Assembly: GCA_002162675.1 (NCBI GenBank)
Contig: MAAE01000007.1
Span: forward strand, 62,001 to 126,000
DNA length: 64,000 nucleotides
Source of the DNA: Colwellia sp. 39_35_sub15_T18
GTDB taxonomy: Bacteria > Pseudomonadota > Gammaproteobacteria > Enterobacterales > Alteromonadaceae
Direction of reading: 5' to 3'
Under the pieces are notes generated by a model, which was not told the origin of the DNA, made no database searches, and saw nothing but the letters and a program-made list of their open reading frames with translations. Both the position numbers and the translations under genes were made by a program. Below are positions 39,232-49,298 of this stretch, one piece after another; position 1 is the first letter of the stretch, and every line of letters begins with the position of its first letter.

Positions 39232-41073
39232 TTAAAGAGACTTAGGATCGTACATCCATAAGGTATTGTTTTCTTGGAAACCATCTTCACCAATGATAAT
39301 ACGACCATCACGCATAACGATGACGTTATCAGGTTGAGATAGTTGTTCAACATCACAACGCAGTGCACCCGTTAAACTAGAGCGATAAGTGCCACCCATG
39401 ACAACAGGCTCAATTCGAGCCAAGTTATAATTTTCTTCAAGTTTAGCGCGGTAAACACCACCACAATCTTTAACACGAGCAGACAATTGAATATCGCCTT
39501 CATCATCGATTAGTGTGTTGTCTAAATCGGCAATACCCATATACATATATGCTGCTGTAACGTCTTCGTTTGCAATTGCCTCGACACCACCGACGGCTTC
39601 TAGCGCTCGGTCGTGATTGATACTGATACCTTCAAGTTTTCTCCACTCTGCTGTGGCTCCTTTCATTTTAGCTGCCTGACGAGACTCTAAAAATGCAGAT
39701 CTATCGTCCATAGCTTGACCTGCAGTTACCGCGCTACCACCATCAGCTACTGATGGGTAATTAGCGTCGCCATTCGCCCATGCTTGTACGTCAGCAAGCG
39801 TCATATAGCTCGTTTCGCCGTCAACATAATCTGAGGTATCAATGCCATCGTATTCAGAAATCCATGCTTCGATAGTTGCGTTGTCGCCAGATGCTATTTC
39901 AACCCATGTCACATCAAAACCCGTGGTTGCAGGCTCAGTACTACCAGCGTCTTGTACTAGCTTAGCGCCATATATTGTGCCTGAACTTAAATCTTCATCG
40001 GCGTCAGCAACAAATTTAAACAATACGCCTCCAGTATCATCTTGTGATGAATAAACCGTACGACGATCAGGCATTACAGTAGAGTTTTCATGCTCATAAC
40101 GACCAATAGTGTAATGTTTAACGGGAACAGGTTTATCAGATGTGGCATTTGTAATTTCAACGGTATAGCCGTAGCGGTACGGGTTAGGAAAATCAGGAGC
40201 GGTTAACGCTTCAAGATTATCAGTGCTCGTGTTGGCAGGATCATTCCAGCTAGCATCAGTAGTAGAGTCAACCGTTGAACGTACGATCCACTCTTCAGAG
40301 CTTAGTGGTGTACCCCACGGAGAAACTGAACCGAAGCAGTTTGCTGCAGTACCGCCGACACTGTCGAAATCAACCATCATAGCTTCAGCAACAGACCAGC
40401 TGCCAAATTCATCTTTTTCGATTTTCATACGGCTTACACCGCCAGGGTACGACTCCCAGTTAGTGAATAAATACCCTTCACCTTCACCTGTTGAAACATA
40501 ACCGTTAAAGTCAGGTGCATTGTTTTCAATGATTTTATCGCCGGAAATGATGCCGTAGTGCACACCTAAACCACCAGCTAAACCTTTTTCACCTAAATCA
40601 GCAAAGGTATCATTCGTTTGGCCAATGATTTGATATTCACCTAACGCAGATACGACGACTTGACGCTCTTCTTCTGTGTCTGGTACCGGAGAGTTAACAA
40701 TGGTTTTTGGTAAGTTATTAAAGTTAACACCACGTAAAACGCCAACGGTACCTTTATTGTAAGGTTTGTTATTCACACCTTCCGTCATAGTGTTAGCATC
40801 AGATGGATGTTGAACATTGAAGAATAAATCACCTTCCTCAGTCAAAAATGCGCCTGTCACTTCAGCCCCCGTTGGCACCGTTGCTAAACGAGTTAAAATC
40901 GGAGCTGATTGACCATTAATGCCGTCAGCACCGTCTGTTCCTACTAGGCCTTGAATACCCGCGTCACCGGCTTGACCGTCTTTTCCATCATCGCCATCAC
41001 AAGCTGATAGTCCTACAGCTAAAGAGATAGCCAACGCTGATAATTTAAATGTTTTCATTACACTTATTGACAT
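39232..41073 (-). CDS. PhoX-family (DUF839) lipoprotein with collagen-like Gly-X-Y tract
   Basis: LSAC lipobox, GKDGQAGDAGIQGLVGTDGADGING; PhoX-like NCFGSVSPWGTPLSSEEW, YTIGRYEHENSTVMPDRRTVYSSQDDTGGVLFKFVAD. Confidence 0.85.
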   Translation of the reverse strand: MSISVMKTFKLSALAISLAVGLSACDGDDGKDGQAGDAGIQGLVGTDGADGINGQSAPILTRLATVPTGAEVTGAFLTEEGDLFFNVQHPSDANTMTEGVNNKPYNKGTVGVLRGVNFNNLPKTIVNSPVPDTEEERQVVVSALGEYQIIGQTNDTFADLGEKGLAGGLGVHYGIISGDKIIENNAPDFNGYVSTGEGEGYLFTNWESYPGGVSRMKIEKDEFGSWSVAEAMMVDFDSVGGTAANCFGSVSPWGTPLSSEEWIVRSTVDSTTDASWNDPANTSTDNLEALTAPDFPNPYRYGYTVEITNATSDKPVPVKHYTIGRYEHENSTVMPDRRTVYSSQDDTGGVLFKFVADADEDLSSGTIYGAKLVQDAGSTEPATTGFDVTWVEIASGDNATIEAWISEYDGIDTSDYVDGETSYMTLADVQAWANGDANYPSVADGGSAVTAGQAMDDRSAFLESRQAAKMKGATAEWRKLEGISINHDRALEAVGGVEAIANEDVTAAYMYMGIADLDNTLIDDEGDIQLSARVKDCGGVYRAKLEENYNLARIEPVVMGGTYRSSLTGALRCDVEQLSQPDNVIVMRDGRIIIGEDGFQENNTLWMYDPKSL

Positions 41074-41325
41074 AATTTTTCCAAATTTTAAAAGGTTTAA
41101 AGTGATTAATGGCAAACAGGCTTCTAATAGATAAAATGGAAGAAGTACTGAAAGTGACGGGTATATTGACGGTACCTTTTGACAGTTTAGTGAATGAAAA
41201 ATTAAATTAATGAGTCACTAAAATGACAAATATGTGAATAGGCGATCTAATGGCATAAAACACCTGATAAAGAATAATATCCTAGTTAATCGAGGCGTTT
41301 AAAAATAAAAACGGTAATAAAAAAT

Positions 41326-41350
41326 GGGAGCGTTCAAAATTTTGTGTCAG
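41326..41350. mobile_element. Probable terminal inverted repeat of an IS256-family remnant
   Basis: GGGAGCGTTCAAAATTTTGTGTCAG next to transposase remnant. Confidence 0.45.
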
Positions 41351-41359
41351 CTTAAATTG

Positions 41360-41479
41360 TTAAATATCGAGTACGCTGTCTAAACGTCCTTCAAAATAAA
41401 TAGCTAACTGAGATAAACAAAGGCTCCAATTATGTATTGGCATTGTCCATTTTTCGGTGGTGTTTGATCGATAATCAGT
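41360..41479 (-). pseudogene. IS256 (mutator) family transposase C-terminal remnant
   Basis: TDYRSNTTEKWTMPIHNWSLCLSQLAIYFEGRLDSVLDI*; KWTMPI.NW...L.QLAI.FEGR is the IS256 transposase C-terminal pattern. Confidence 0.7.
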
Positions 41480-41822
41480 TTAAGACTAAATGTGTGATCC
41501 TATAACCCCGAAAGACTGATAGGAATGATCCAAAACTTACGAATAAAACAATCCATGAGCACAGCTCATATATCAATGAAGTAAAATCAATTTTATTCAT
41601 GTTACGAACCAAGTATAAAACACACTCTGCTTTGAACTTTAGACAATATTGCAGTTGGTTCTCAATTAAGCCTTTAAGCATAAACCAAAAAAGACTGTGA
41701 AGACTACCGACTGAAAAATCAATAAAGAAGATTGGAAAGTCTAGAGAGAGCAAGAAATAAATTTAGGTTTTATCTCAAGCTTTTACCTCAGCTTTCACCT
41801 CAGGAATAGGATACAGATCACA

Positions 41823-42800
41823 ATGAATAAAGACTTTACATTTACTATTAAGAGCACTTGTTTCGATGAAAATTATCAGCCATCAGACAATACGCGTATC
41901 ACTACCAACTTTGCTAATTTGGCCAGAGGAGACTACCGCCAAGCGAACTTGCGCAACGCCTTAAAGATGATTGACAATAGTTTTAATGCCTTAGCGCATT
42001 GGGATAACCCCAAAGGAGAACGATATTCTGTCGAACTTGACATCATTTCGGTTGATATGGATATTGAAGGCAGTGATCAAACCTTCCCATCGATTGAAAT
42101 ATTGAAAACGAATATTGTTGATCATAAAACTAACAAACGCATTGAAGGCATTGTAGGGAATAATTTTTCCTCTTATGTGCGAGATTATGATTTTAGCGTA
42201 TTACTGCAGAACCATAATAAGAATCAGCCCAAATTTAGTATTCCAGATAACTTTGGCGAACTGCATGGGAAGCTCTTTCAGTATTTTGTGAATTCAAATA
42301 GTTACAAGCAGAATTTTAATAAGCCACCGGTGATATGTCTCAGTGTTTCAGATAACAAGACCTATCATCAAACTGAAAATCAGCACCCCGTATTAGGTGT
42401 TGAATACCAGCCAAATGAATCTTCTTTGACTGAGCAATATTTCAAAAAAATGGGCTTACAGGTTCGTTATTTTATGCCGTCAAATAGTGTTGCGCCTTTG
42501 GCTTTTTATTTCTTTGGTGATTTACTTAATGATTACACTAATCTTGAGTTTATAAGCACCATCAGCACGATGGAAACTTTTCAAAAAATCTACCGACCTG
42601 AGATCTATAATGCAAATGCTGTTGCAGGAAAATCCTATCAGCCCAATTTAAAGAACCTAGATCATTCATTAACTCAAATTGTTTATGATCGAGAAGAGCG
42701 TGGCCAGCTGGCTAATGAGCAGGGAAAATTTGCTGAGGAGCACTTCATCAAACCATACCAAGCTGTTCTTGAGCAATGGTCTGCTAACTATGTTCAATAG
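41823..42800 (+). CDS. mesX: DUF1852 family protein, MesX-like
   Basis: DUF1852-type sequence (FTFTIKSTCFDENYQPSDNTRITTNFANLARGDYRQANLRNALKMID) directly upstream of a MetE-core protein. Confidence 0.8.
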   Translation: MNKDFTFTIKSTCFDENYQPSDNTRITTNFANLARGDYRQANLRNALKMIDNSFNALAHWDNPKGERYSVELDIISVDMDIEGSDQTFPSIEILKTNIVDHKTNKRIEGIVGNNFSSYVRDYDFSVLLQNHNKNQPKFSIPDNFGELHGKLFQYFVNSNSYKQNFNKPPVICLSVSDNKTYHQTENQHPVLGVEYQPNESSLTEQYFKKMGLQVRYFMPSNSVAPLAFYFFGDLLNDYTNLEFISTISTMETFQKIYRPEIYNANAVAGKSYQPNLKNLDHSLTQIVYDREERGQLANEQGKFAEEHFIKPYQAVLEQWSANYVQ

Positions 42801-42843
42801 TTACGTTCAATAGCTAGGTTCAATAGCTAGGTTCAATACTTAT
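42792..42843. repeat. Four tandem copies of a 13-bp unit GTTCAATAGCTAG
   Basis: gttcaatagttac/gttcaatagctag/gttcaatagctag/gttcaatacttat. Confidence 0.85.
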
Positions 42844-42880
42844 CTTTAATAAATAACCAAAATATACGGCATCATCTATT

Positions 42881-43930
42881 ATGAAAACATCTCTTAACAA
42901 AACACTGTTACCCACTTCAACGGCAGGCAGTTTACCTAAACCCTCTTGGCTTGCACAACCTGAGACGCTTTGGTCACCTTGGAAATTGCAAGGTGAGGAA
43001 TTAATTGAGGGCAAACATGATGCGTTACGTTTGTCATTGCAAGATCAACAACAAGCAGGTATCGATATTGTCAGTGATGGCGAGCAAACGCGCCAACATT
43101 TCGTCACAACATTTATTGAGCACCTCAACGGTGTTGATTTTGAAAAACGTAAGACCGTTAAAATTCGTGATCGTTATGATGCAAGTGTACCAACGGTCGT
43201 TGGCCCTGTTAGTCGCCAAAAGTCAGTTTTTGTTGAAGATGCCAAGTTTTTACGTCAGCAAACCAAGCAACCTATTAAATGGGCCCTTCCTGGTCCCATG
43301 ACGATGATAGATACGCTTTATGATGATCATTATAAAAGTCGTGAAAAACTAGCCTGGGAGTTTGCCAAAATTCTCAATCAAGAAGCCAAAGAATTAGAGG
43401 CGGCTGGTGTTGATATTATCCAATTTGATGAGCCTGCATTTAATGTGTTTTTTGATGAGGTTAATGATTGGGGTATTGCTTGTTTAGAGAGAGCAATTGA
43501 AGGGCTTAAGTGTGAAACTGCTGTACATATTTGTTATGGTTATGGCATCAAAGCCAATACAGATTGGAAAAAAACGTTGGGGTCAGAGTGGCGACAATAT
43601 GAAGAAGCTTTTCCCAAACTGCAAAAATCTACTATCGATATTATCTCGCTAGAATGCCATAACTCTCATGTTCCAATCGAGCTACTTGAACTTATTCGAG
43701 GTAAAAAAGTGATGGTAGGTGCCATTGATGTCGCAACCGATACCATTGAAACACCAGAGGAAGTCGCCAAGACCCTACGAGAAGCACTCAAATATGTAGA
43801 TGCCGACAAGCTTTACCCTTGCACCAACTGTGGCATGGCACCTTTATCTCACCAAGTGGCAAGAGGCAAGCTAAATGCCTTAACTGCAGGCGCAGAAATA
43901 GTCCGAAGAGAACTATCCACCCGTAACTAA
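42881..43930 (+). CDS. mesD: MetE-like methionine synthase, MesD-type
   Basis: MetE C-terminal domain (LPTSTAGSLPKPSWL, DGEQTRQHF, QFDEPAF, HICYG, CTNCGMAPL) without the N-terminal MetE domain; adjacent to DUF1852. Confidence 0.85.
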   Translation: MKTSLNKTLLPTSTAGSLPKPSWLAQPETLWSPWKLQGEELIEGKHDALRLSLQDQQQAGIDIVSDGEQTRQHFVTTFIEHLNGVDFEKRKTVKIRDRYDASVPTVVGPVSRQKSVFVEDAKFLRQQTKQPIKWALPGPMTMIDTLYDDHYKSREKLAWEFAKILNQEAKELEAAGVDIIQFDEPAFNVFFDEVNDWGIACLERAIEGLKCETAVHICYGYGIKANTDWKKTLGSEWRQYEEAFPKLQKSTIDIISLECHNSHVPIELLELIRGKKVMVGAIDVATDTIETPEEVAKTLREALKYVDADKLYPCTNCGMAPLSHQVARGKLNALTAGAEIVRRELSTRN

Positions 43931-44097
43931 TCAATCGCTAACCAATAACAAAGAAATATATTAATTTTACCCAGGTTACTTTTGATGGCTAAAAATAATA
44001 GGGGCATACTATTTACTGTTTGCAATTACCCCTTAAATTGATAGTAAGATCTTTGTGGTTCTTAAAAAATAGCAACGAAAAATAGAAGTAGTATCTA

Positions 44098-44928
44098 ATG
44101 AATATCATTGAATTTATAACAAATAATATCTCACCCTTTTTGGCATTAGTTGCCACAGGTGTATTTGCAGGCATTTTAGCTGGCTTGTTAGGCGTAGGTG
44201 GCGGTATCGTAATCGTACCTGTGCTATTTTTCTTGTTCCAGAGCTTTGGCGTATCATCAGAATCTGCGATGCTTGTTGCGACAGCAACCTCACTGGCTAC
44301 CATAGTACCAACGTCGATTAGTTCAATACGTTCTCATAACCAAAAAGGTAATGTAGATTTTGACCTGCTCAAACGTTGGGCTGTATTTATTCTTATAGGT
44401 GTCATGGCTGGTAGTTGGCTAGTGACTCGCGTTGAGGGCACTATACTTACTACAATGTTTGGGGTGATAGCGGTTTTATCGGCACTAAATATGTTATTCA
44501 GCACGGGAAAATCCGCTCGGTATCAAAAATTTCCTGGTAAAGCAGGACAAACGGTAATGGGCACATCCATTGGTTTTTTCAGTTCAATGGTTGGGATTGG
44601 CGGCGGCACTATTTCGGTTCCACTTCTCACCCAGTATAGCTATCCCACTCACAAGGCAGTTGGCACAGCTGCGGCAATAGGGTTAATTATTTCGTTGCCA
44701 GCTACGCTAACAATGTTGACTTTGGGTAGTACACCAAGCGATGCTCCAGCGGGAACATTTGGCTTGGTCAACCTATTTGGCTTCCTTTGTATTGTGCCGC
44801 TAACGGTATTATTCGCACCGGTAGGGGTATCACTGGCCGCAAAATTAGATGCGGTAAAACTGAAAAGAATCTTTGCCTTAGTATTACTATTGACTGGCTT
44901 ACGTATGTTGCCGCAACTTTTCTTATAA
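44098..44928 (+). CDS. TauE/SafE family sulfite exporter-like permease
   Basis: GVFAGILAGLLGVGGGIVIVPVLF; second repeat GFFSSMVGIGGGTISVPLL. Confidence 0.93.
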   Translation: MNIIEFITNNISPFLALVATGVFAGILAGLLGVGGGIVIVPVLFFLFQSFGVSSESAMLVATATSLATIVPTSISSIRSHNQKGNVDFDLLKRWAVFILIGVMAGSWLVTRVEGTILTTMFGVIAVLSALNMLFSTGKSARYQKFPGKAGQTVMGTSIGFFSSMVGIGGGTISVPLLTQYSYPTHKAVGTAAAIGLIISLPATLTMLTLGSTPSDAPAGTFGLVNLFGFLCIVPLTVLFAPVGVSLAAKLDAVKLKRIFALVLLLTGLRMLPQLFL

Positions 44929-45061
44929 ATTTTATTCCTGTTAATTGTTGTTGAACAGTAAATGGTAATTGTAAATTAACTTGTTTGATGAATAAAAATA
45001 ATATAACTTCATCAATCAATGAATCTAGTTCATCATTAAAGCTAAAGATAGGAGTTAACAG

Positions 45062-45946
45062 GTGTTAGAAAGGATCCATTTAGAAATACTAACCGCAATA
45101 AAAGAACATGGAACCCTAACTAAAGCTGCTGATTCGTTGCACTTATCCCAATCTGCGTTAAGTCACAGTATCAAAAAATTAGAAGGGCAAGTTGCTACTC
45201 CTATATGGAAAAAAAACGGTCGAAACCTGCGCCTTACTGCTGCTGGAGAGCGTATTCAAACGCTTGCTAATAGAGTATTGCCTCAGTTTTTACACACGGA
45301 ATTATTACTGAGTCAGATTGCAAAAGGTGAAATGGGGTCGCTACGAATTGGAATGGAGTGCCATCCTTGTTATCAATGGCTACTTAGAGTAATTCAGCCT
45401 TATCTAGAGCGGTGGCCAGACATCGATATGGACGTGAAGCAGGAGTTCCAGTTTGGCGCTTTAGGGGCATTACTTAGCTACGAAATAGATGTACTTATTA
45501 CACCAGATCCGCTCTTTAAACCTAAAATAGCCTACATACCCGTTTTTGACTATGAACATAGACTCGTCGTTTCCTCGTCTCACAAACTTGCAGAGCAAGA
45601 TTTTGTATTACCCGCGCAACTAAGCGAAGAAGTGCTATTTAGTTATCCTGTTGAGCCACTGAGGCTCGATATTTTTAGTCAATTTCTTAATCCAGCAAAG
45701 TGTTCAGTAAAGAAACACACGAACATTGAAACAACTGAGATCATGTTACAGATGGTCGCCGCTGGCCGAGGTGTTTGTGCCTTGCCGGGCTGGTTAGTAG
45801 ATGAGTACTCAAAATCAATGCCTATCAAGAGTATTCGTTTTGGAGAGAAAGGTATTGGTAAACAGATCTTTGTAGGTATTCGCAAGAACGAACAGCATAT
45901 TGACTACTTAAACGATTTTATTGATCAAGCTAAAAAAACAAAATGA
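45062..45946 (+). CDS. LysR family regulator, MetR-like, GTG start
   Basis: HLEILTAIKEHGTLTKAADSLHLSQSALSHSIKKLE; RIGMECHPCYQWL; SD aggag upstream. Confidence 0.85.
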   Translation: MLERIHLEILTAIKEHGTLTKAADSLHLSQSALSHSIKKLEGQVATPIWKKNGRNLRLTAAGERIQTLANRVLPQFLHTELLLSQIAKGEMGSLRIGMECHPCYQWLLRVIQPYLERWPDIDMDVKQEFQFGALGALLSYEIDVLITPDPLFKPKIAYIPVFDYEHRLVVSSSHKLAEQDFVLPAQLSEEVLFSYPVEPLRLDIFSQFLNPAKCSVKKHTNIETTEIMLQMVAAGRGVCALPGWLVDEYSKSMPIKSIRFGEKGIGKQIFVGIRKNEQHIDYLNDFIDQAKKTK

Positions 45947-46280
45947 TCAATTAGCCCAGCCTTTAGGGTAGTTAGCTCTGAAGACTACTTCATAGCTCTA
46001 GGTAGTTCCGAATAAAATTAAACGCCTGCTATAAAAAGAGGACAAGCTTGCCACTAATCTATGTGACCATCTCTAGAACGCTCACATGAACCATTGTGAG
46101 TATTTTGGCTTGCTGAATATTATTTAACGTTCTAAATCTTTATCTTGCTCTAATGAACGATTAGGTGAAGCTCTAGCCTTTTGAATCTCAGCTCTATTTT
46201 TATCAATTTGAGCTTGTTTTGAATCAATCGGACTTACCAAAACTTGCTTAGCAACAGAAAATTAACTAGCCTCTTCAGCG

Positions 46281-46499
46281 GTCATTAAACCTTGCTCTGT
46301 TGTTAAATCGGCAACACAACCAACACCAAACCCTGAACGTATAATTCATGCTAAAGAAGTGCAAGAGCTAACAGGGCTTTCACGAACAACTATTTGGCGA
46401 TTAGAGCGTTCGGGAAAGCTTCCAGCAAGAGTGCCGTTATCTTCAAGTATTATTGGTTGGCGATCTAGCGATATTACTCAGTGGATCGCAACAAGATAA
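46281..46499 (+). pseudogene. AlpA-like excisionase/regulator remnant without a canonical start
   Basis: PERIIHAKEVQELTGLSRTTIWRLERSGKLPARVPLSSSIIGWRSSDITQWIATR*. Confidence 0.7.
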
Positions 46500-46506
46500 G
46501 GCAATA

Positions 46507-46535
46507 TAAAAACCGATATTCATCGGCTTTAAATT
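46507..46535. terminator. Terminator-like hairpin downstream of Fic gene
   Basis: minus strand CCGATgaatATCGGTTTTTATATT. Confidence 0.6.
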
Positions 46536-46547
46536 GTTATATATATT

Positions 46548-47552
46548 CTACTTTTTAAGTAAGTTTTCAACTTTCTTAAAGAATTCATAACCTTTTTCTT
46601 TTCCTTCATCCGTACCATCTTGCGAGAAGAAGTTTAACTGTTCAATTAATGATTCTTTAGCTTTTTGAGCAACAAATAGCTGAAAAGGTGAACTATCACC
46701 ACCGCTAATAACACCACGATAATGAGATAAAACACTGTAATATTCCTTACGTTTACTCATTTCTGAATCAATTACCGTTACAGGGTAATCGTGCTGAAAT
46801 AAGTATAAATTCATCACTAACCTCGAAGTACGTCCGTTACCGTCAATAAAAGGGTGAATATTTACTAATTTTTGATGAAGATGTGCCGCCATTTCAACAG
46901 GGTGTAAAATATTTTTATATTCATTGAAAAACAGAAAGAAATCTTCCATTAATTTTGGCAAAATATAAGGCTGCGGAAAATCGTGTTTACTGCCATCTTC
47001 CTGCATTACAAACACAGGCTGTTTCCTATATTGGCCTTTATGTTCGTCTTGAATACCTTTAAGTATTAGTGAGTGAATATTTTTAATTTCACGCTCTGAC
47101 AGTTCAATTTCTTGCCTAGCCAACTCACGAATATACTGGATAGCCTCTTGATGGTTGATAGCTTCTAAATGGTCTACAAGCGGTTTACCACCGATGGTTA
47201 GCCCTGTATTAATTACTTGGTCAGTTTCACCTAAGGTTAATGAGTTCCCTTCAATGCAGTTTGATTCATAGGTATATTTAATATCTAGCTCTTTATTGAG
47301 GTTTTTTACCATGCTTGGATTGAGCGGTCTAAAACTATTAAGACACTTTTTTAGCTCTGTTAGCTGACTATAAAGTTCAGGTAAATTATTCGTTTCAGGC
47401 CATATTTTAAGTAAATCTAGGCTAGCATTATATTTTCCTGACGTATTCATAATATCTAGAAGTGACGTATTAAAACGATCTTTCAAAATGAGTAACTCTG
47501 ATTTTTGACTCTCATTAAGTAAATTATCGGATTGTGGTGTGTTTATTGTCAT
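46548..47552 (-). CDS. Fic family protein
   Basis: Fic motif HPFIDGNGRTSR; inhibitory-helix-like SNCIEGN. Confidence 0.93.
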   Translation of the reverse strand: MTINTPQSDNLLNESQKSELLILKDRFNTSLLDIMNTSGKYNASLDLLKIWPETNNLPELYSQLTELKKCLNSFRPLNPSMVKNLNKELDIKYTYESNCIEGNSLTLGETDQVINTGLTIGGKPLVDHLEAINHQEAIQYIRELARQEIELSEREIKNIHSLILKGIQDEHKGQYRKQPVFVMQEDGSKHDFPQPYILPKLMEDFFLFFNEYKNILHPVEMAAHLHQKLVNIHPFIDGNGRTSRLVMNLYLFQHDYPVTVIDSEMSKRKEYYSVLSHYRGVISGGDSSPFQLFVAQKAKESLIEQLNFFSQDGTDEGKEKGYEFFKKVENLLKK

Positions 47553-47706
47553 AATTAGCTGTACTTATTTATTTAAAATTTAAAACTCAATTTTTTTGCT
47601 ATCCGAATTAAAATAAGAGTTCAAATTAAGTTTATTGTACCTATTTTTTCAATATATCAAGCATAAGCTTTAATAGGCATTATACATAAGGAATATTTAC
47701 AAAAAA

Positions 47707-48018
47707 TTAACTATCAATTAAATAATCTAAATAGTCAGCCCACGCTTGCATCATCTTTTTTCTGTCGGCTAAGTATATTGAGCGATTATAAGCGCGTGAT
47801 GTTGCCGTGCCAGTTAAATGTGCTAATTGCGCCTCAATAATATCGTGATTCCAGCCTTGTTCATGCAAAATGGTAGATGCAGTACTACGAAAGCCATGTA
47901 CTGACATAACATCGGCGGAGTAACCTAAATCTCTCAGTCGGTTGGTCGATGCATGAGAATATGTATAAAGTATACGAGCAACATCAATACCTGTTATTAC
48001 TAACTTGATGAAATACAC
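47707..48018 (-). pseudogene. Tyrosine recombinase/phage integrase C-terminal fragment
   Basis: HGFRSTASTILHEQGWNHDIIEAQLAHLTGTATSRAYNRSIYLADRKKMMQAWADYLD; N-terminal domains missing. Confidence 0.85.
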
Positions 48019-48334
48019 TCAATTGAGTTTTTTATCGAGAATAAAAAAGGTAAACCACAACTCGTCTCTGGTTGTTGCGGTGTATTATCAGTTAATACTT
48101 TCCTGATTAAGCATATCATGTCTAGCTTGGACACAAACTAAGTGTTTGACTCTGTTATAGGTTATCTTCACTAGGTAGTAAAAGTACTTTTCTCTATGAC
48201 CCCCTATCAAAAAGAGATAGTTCATCGACCCATCTATGATGTGATCCCTTTTACATATAGCGTCCAGTTAATGGATAAATAATTTTGGCAAAAATAGTGA
48301 CTAAAAAGCAAAAGCCAACGACTTTTTCCTGAAA

Positions 48335-49249
48335 CTAATTGTGCCATACAACGCAATTTCGTCCCTCTCCTTTTGCCTTATACAACATATCGTCAGCCAA
48401 CTTAAACGTAGCTACAGAACACATGACCTGCGTTGGAAAGCAATTGACTCCACCAATACTGATTGTCAGATATTTACTGCCCGTATTTTTTTCGTGTTCT
48501 ATTTTCAGATCTTCCACTGCTTGACGACAAGACTCCATTATACTAAATGCATCTTGAGCTGGGGTATTCGGTAGCAACACAGCAAATTCCTCACCTCCGT
48601 AGCGAGCAACAAAATCAAAAGGTCTTCTTAATTGCTTAAAAATGACTTGTGCCACTTTTTTTAAAGCTTGATCTCCTGCCGCATGCCCATATTGGTCGTT
48701 ATATTGTTTGAAATAATCTATATCAATCATAATCTGAGATAAAGGTGTCTTTTCTCTGACGGACATTCTCCACTCAAGATCAAACATTTCATAGAATTTT
48801 CGACGATTAGGAACACAGGTTAACGAATCTAAATTTGCTAACTGCTCAAGCTGCAAGCGCTGCTCTGCCAATTTCAAATGCAGATTAACACGCGCACTGA
48901 CGATATCAAGATGGAAAGGTTTTTGGATATAATCACAGGCACCTAATGCCAAGCCTTGACTTTCATCGACTACATCTGTGAGACCTGTAATAAAAATTAC
49001 AGGTATAGAAGAAGTTTCCTCATTATTTTTCAGTTGCATGATAACTTCAAATCCATTCATTCCTGGCATGATAATATCCAGTAAAATAAGATCCGGCTTA
49101 AATTTTATTATTTTTTCAATGCCCTGCGTACCATTTTTTGCCAAAATAATATTAACTCTTGACTTAAAAAGCTCACTTAAAATTTTAAGATTAGCTTTTT
49201 CATCATCTATGACTAAGATAGTTTGACGCTCAGGCAATAAGTTTTTCAT
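48335..49249 (-). CDS. Response regulator diguanylate cyclase (REC-GGDEF)
   Basis: REC DLILLDIIMPGMNG; GGEEF in VARYGGEEFAVLLP. Confidence 0.95.
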   Translation of the reverse strand: MKNLLPERQTILVIDDEKANLKILSELFKSRVNIILAKNGTQGIEKIIKFKPDLILLDIIMPGMNGFEVIMQLKNNEETSSIPVIFITGLTDVVDESQGLALGACDYIQKPFHLDIVSARVNLHLKLAEQRLQLEQLANLDSLTCVPNRRKFYEMFDLEWRMSVREKTPLSQIMIDIDYFKQYNDQYGHAAGDQALKKVAQVIFKQLRRPFDFVARYGGEEFAVLLPNTPAQDAFSIMESCRQAVEDLKIEHEKNTGSKYLTISIGGVNCFPTQVMCSVATFKLADDMLYKAKGEGRNCVVWHN

Positions 49250-49298
49250 GAATTATTTTCTCAGCTGTACTGCGATATTAAAAAATATGAATGCTACG

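Noticed and set aside
41475-41753. 92-aa ORF MLSLDFPIFFIDFSVGSLHS...
   Set aside because: No recognisable family, low-complexity hydrophobic; lies beside an IS remnant and may be non-coding debris.
48019-48330. Coding-like plus-strand stretch LDEIHSIEFFIENKKGKPQLVSGCC...
   Set aside because: Interrupted by stops and no family recognised; could be element debris but not supportable.
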